Positions 61,401 through 64,000 of a stretch of DNA of 64,000 nt are shown piece after piece. The translations under genes were made by a program, and so were the position numbers. The stretch is from assembly GCF_954871325.1 (NCBI RefSeq), contig NC_088775.1, positions 8,223,561-8,287,560 of the forward strand. Direction: 5' to 3'. The notes beneath the pieces were generated by a model. That model worked only from the letters and a program-made list of their open reading frames with translations, did not search any database and had not been told where the DNA came from. The DNA is from Gordionus sp. m RMFG-2023 (taxonomy: Eukaryota > Nematomorpha > Gordioida > Chordodea > Parachordodidae). How positions within the stretch are numbered: position 1 is the stretch's first letter; every line of letters begins with the position of its first letter.

Positions 61401-62180
61401 TTGATGTATCTTATAGAATTTCAGATATCTTTGCGTTAAAGACATGCAATGATAAGTGTTTTTCAATTATTTAATTATATATTTGCTTTTGTATTTCGGT
61501 TAAGCTATAATGTTTGTTAAATTAACTCTAAAGCATTCGTGTGGTAAATACGAACCCAAATTTTAAGCTGGTATATCTCAGTGTTAATTATTTATGATAT
61601 TCATGATATTTATATATTGAAAAAAGATTCATCTAATATGATCCTTATAAAATTATCCATTAACAATTTTATAAGAATATGGTTAGTCAGAAAGAAAAAA
61701 ACTAAGAAAATTTCTAGCCAAAATCTCCCTTATATAGAAATTGTGGCATTTTAAAAAAATTCTAATACAATTGAAATGGACTAAAAATTCTCAATATCTT
61801 AAAAAGCACTCATAAAAAGTAAAGTAAATTTTAAATGTTATTAAGCAAAATTATTATGTTAGTGAAAAATCCAGACCTTAGTACTTATAGTATTAAAATT
61901 AATATTTAAAATCTATAGAGCCCGTATGAACCTCATTAATGTTCACAAGAGTAAAAATATTATGAAAATTAATTAAATACCAATTTTTTTCAAGGGTTGT
62001 GCTAAAGTGATTTTTAAAATAAGAAATAAAATTACAAGGAAATGCAAAGTAACAAATATACTATAATTTTTTAATGTCATTTCCATAAAATTATACATTT
62101 AAAATTTGATGGTCATACACCTCTTTACAAATGCATCAAAATTGTCGATTTATTTTTTTTAAAGTTTATAGACAAATCCT
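58469..62180. other. AT-rich DNA with motif copies
   Basis: No gene recognised. Motif copies lie near 60634, 61052 and 62000, and a weaker variant near 59600. The frame at 59197-59391 has no recognisable domain. Confidence 0.4.
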
Positions 62181-62204
62181 ATTCTATCTTTCTTTCCTTC
62201 TTTT

Positions 62205-62363
<159 letters not shown>

Positions 62364-62589
62364 AGTTGTGATTTCAATTCGACTAAATCTGGTGTTCTTT
62401 AATAATGAGATGTTGCCATGGAATAAATCAATTTTAAAGTTTCGTAATATAAATAAAATTGTTTGCAAGATCTTAAAAATGAATTCTCTAGACTTGTTTA
62501 ATTTAAATATTCAACATATTATTAATCGTGCAATATTATTTACTGACATGTTAGATGAACGGGAAATGTTAGAATTTGTATTTGGATAA
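62364..62589 (+). other. Open frame after the microsatellite
   Basis: The frame remains open for about 75 codons past the repeat: VVISIRLNLVFFNNEMLPWN, then KSILKFRNINKIVCKILKMN, SLDLFNLNIQHIINRAILFT and DMLDEREMLEFVFG before TAA. An internal ATG (NEM) offers a start. No domain recognised. It is longer and less repetitive than most chance frames here but not convincing. Confidence 0.2.
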
Positions 62590-63020
62590 ATTTATTCAAT
62601 ATCAACAGAAAATAAAGGAAAAATTAAATAAATTTTTTTAAAGCTAAAAGTTAATATCAAGTACTTAATTCCGTTAAATTATTTTGTTATTCTCACTGAT
62701 TTATTATAATACCACATGATATTAGGATATATCAAATTTTAATGAAGAAAATATTATCAATTACAGATGCGTTTGATTTTTTCATCTGAAATTGTTTCTT
62801 CATCTATACAAGGATTTGCAAGCATATTATCCGTGATAAATATTTGTATAATAATTTTCTGCATCAGTAGCTGATAAATGAAGCCTATGAAACTATCCCA
62901 AGTTGAACATAAATCGTCATTTATAAATTTGAAAAAAATGACATTCTACGTTTTGTTATTTCAACTAACTTATAAATATATCCCTTATAAATTCTTAATT
63001 TTTTTTAATTGTAAGTTTAT

Positions 63021-63236
63021 CTTAAATAAAAGGTCTTAAATAAAAGGTCTTAAATAAAAGGTCTTAAATAAAAGGTCTTAAATAAAAGGTCTTAATAAAA
63101 GGTCTTAAATAAAAGGTCTTAAATAAAAGGTCTTAAATAAAAGGTCTTAAATAAAAGGTCTTAAATAAAAGGTCTTAAATAAAAGGTCTTAAATAAAAGG
63201 TCTTAAATAAAAGGTCTTAAATAAAAGGTCTTAAAT
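63021..63236 (+). repeat. 14-bp minisatellite
   Basis: About 15 nearly perfect head-to-tail copies of CTTAAATAAAAGGT, one of them 13 bp. The lack of divergence implies recent expansion or homogenisation. Confidence 0.97.
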
Positions 63237-64000
63237 AGTCATTTCAAAGAGGTTTTACTATATAATTTGGAACTGGTACACAATAATTACTGATTAAATA
63301 TTATACTTAACTTAAATTTTTTTATTTATTCAATACTCATCTCTCAATTTCAGTTTTATAATGATAACTGTATTAAAATTTTTAGAAGATGAAATCAGGA
63401 TTTGGTTTTTAACTTTGTATCTGTAAAAAAAATTATGGACAAATATACTAAGCATAATATATTTATCCTTGGTGTTAATTACAATGCAGAAGCCTATAAT
63501 TGATTGAGAATTTTGTGAAATTTTAAATAATGAATATGATTTAATAATTTATGAAAAATTTAATGTTCTTCATTATATCTAGTCTTATGGCTTTTTTAAA
63601 TTTATAGATCAATAAAATACTTAATTGATAAACAGATGCATTTAAATCAAGTATTGACATTGTTATCAGTGTTGTTCAAATAACTATGACAATTCTAATT
63701 CCAATTAGTCAAGCTTTTAGCCTAAAGATTAATAAATTAAACACCTAATTTATCAAGTTATATTTTCATAAAGATCTATTCTACTCTTAAAACATTTAAT
63801 GATTTGGCGAAGAACTTCTTCAAAGGCGTCGGTGGTCAAATCAGGAAAAGGTAGGCGAAATCTAGCATACCCATTTTTGTTTTTGAATTTTTATTCAAAT
63901 CCTTAGATTTTACTCAAATAATCAATATTACTTTATTTTTTAATAGTAATGCAACTCAGGACTATGTGTTGCATTTATTCATACAATTATTTTATGCTCA
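63237..64000. other. AT-rich right edge
   Basis: Nothing recognised apart from the minus-strand frame at 63753-63890 and its G+C-richer patch near 63805-63865. Confidence 0.4.
63753..63890 (-). CDS. Unidentified coding-like frame, 45 codons
   Basis: On the minus strand it reads KFKNKNGYARFRLPFPDLTT, then DAFEEVLRQIIKCFKSRIDL and YENIT, ending in TGA directly followed by TAA. The middle is G+C-richer than the surroundings, with a plausible amphipathic helix (DAFEEVLRQIIKCFKSRI). The plus strand of the same patch is also open for a while (NDLAKNFFKGVGGQIRKR), so the coding strand is not certain. The family is unknown. Confidence 0.22.
   Translation of the reverse strand, partial: KFKNKNGYARFRLPFPDLTTDAFEEVLRQIIKCFKSRIDLYENIT

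Larger units (their letters stand above)
20980..62110 (+). repeat. Recurring plus-strand motif, 15 or more copies
   Basis: A motif with consensus ATTACTC-ATTTTTCATAGG-xx-TACTAAAGTGATTTTAAA recurs, always on the plus strand. The clearest cores begin near 22685, 38487, 44600, 46720, 47623, 54581, 54761 and 62000. Weaker ones lie near 21004, 25546, 38891, 47843, 51064, 55109, 60634 and 61052. Many copies are followed by a partly shared tail (AAATTATACAAG, then AACCTCGAAA, CTCTCTATATAAATTATT, ATAAATGGACTATTTAACTC). This implies a longer unit of roughly 180-220 bp. Spacing is irregular. It may be a very old satellite or dispersed repeat. Confidence 0.5.

Noticed and set aside
63021-63236. CRISPR array
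   Set aside because: The 14-bp units are directly adjacent with no spacers, in eukaryotic DNA; it is a minisatellite.

Overview
This window is strongly A+T-rich eukaryotic DNA, with no intact host gene that I can recognise. Everything identifiable is transposon-derived. The transposases are of animal type: a pogo/Tigger DDE domain, hAT and PIF/Harbinger. Their introns are very short (about 44-59 bp in the hAT and 50 bp in the PIF gene). This points to an invertebrate with a compact-intron, AT-rich genome; I cannot name the taxon.

1-15 kb is the transposon-dense part. A minus-strand pogo-like fragment runs off the left edge (1-296). A six-exon hAT transposase follows (762-3019), with its 3' subterminal repeats ending near 3319. 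A hAT-type MITE and two head-to-tail, internally deleted LINE copies come next (5096-7004). A three-exon PIF/Harbinger transposase (7093-8555) faces a minus-strand second-ORF remnant (8992-9241). Beyond that lie a purine-rich LTR-retroelement fossil with a 3' LTR (about 10020-12350), a Helitron-like 3' end (12940) and one end of another GC-tipped DNA transposon (13843).

15-17.5 kb is a tandem repeat interrupted by a 1.86-kb hAT element with a perfect 8-bp target-site duplication. From 17.5 kb to the right end the DNA is mostly featureless AT-rich sequence. It carries a recurring, always plus-strand motif (core TACTAAAGTGATTTTAA) seen 15 or more times between 21 and 62 kb. Islands in this background are a young-looking non-autonomous LTR element (26040-28060), a second short hAT derivative (36168-36782), a 1.2-kb TIR element (42138-43339), several MITE copies (best 45136-45354), a fold-back element (45954-46250), a CTTT microsatellite (62206-62363) and a 14-bp minisatellite (63021-63236).

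A few short coding-like islands (for example 24007-24829, 58349-58468, 63753-63890) may be exons or decayed genes, but I cannot identify them. The repeats interact as families. The hAT MITEs share the GTTTAACAACACT terminus with the larger hAT at 3319, so that family could have mobilised them. The LINE copies look like a short derivative moved in trans by a full-length relative.
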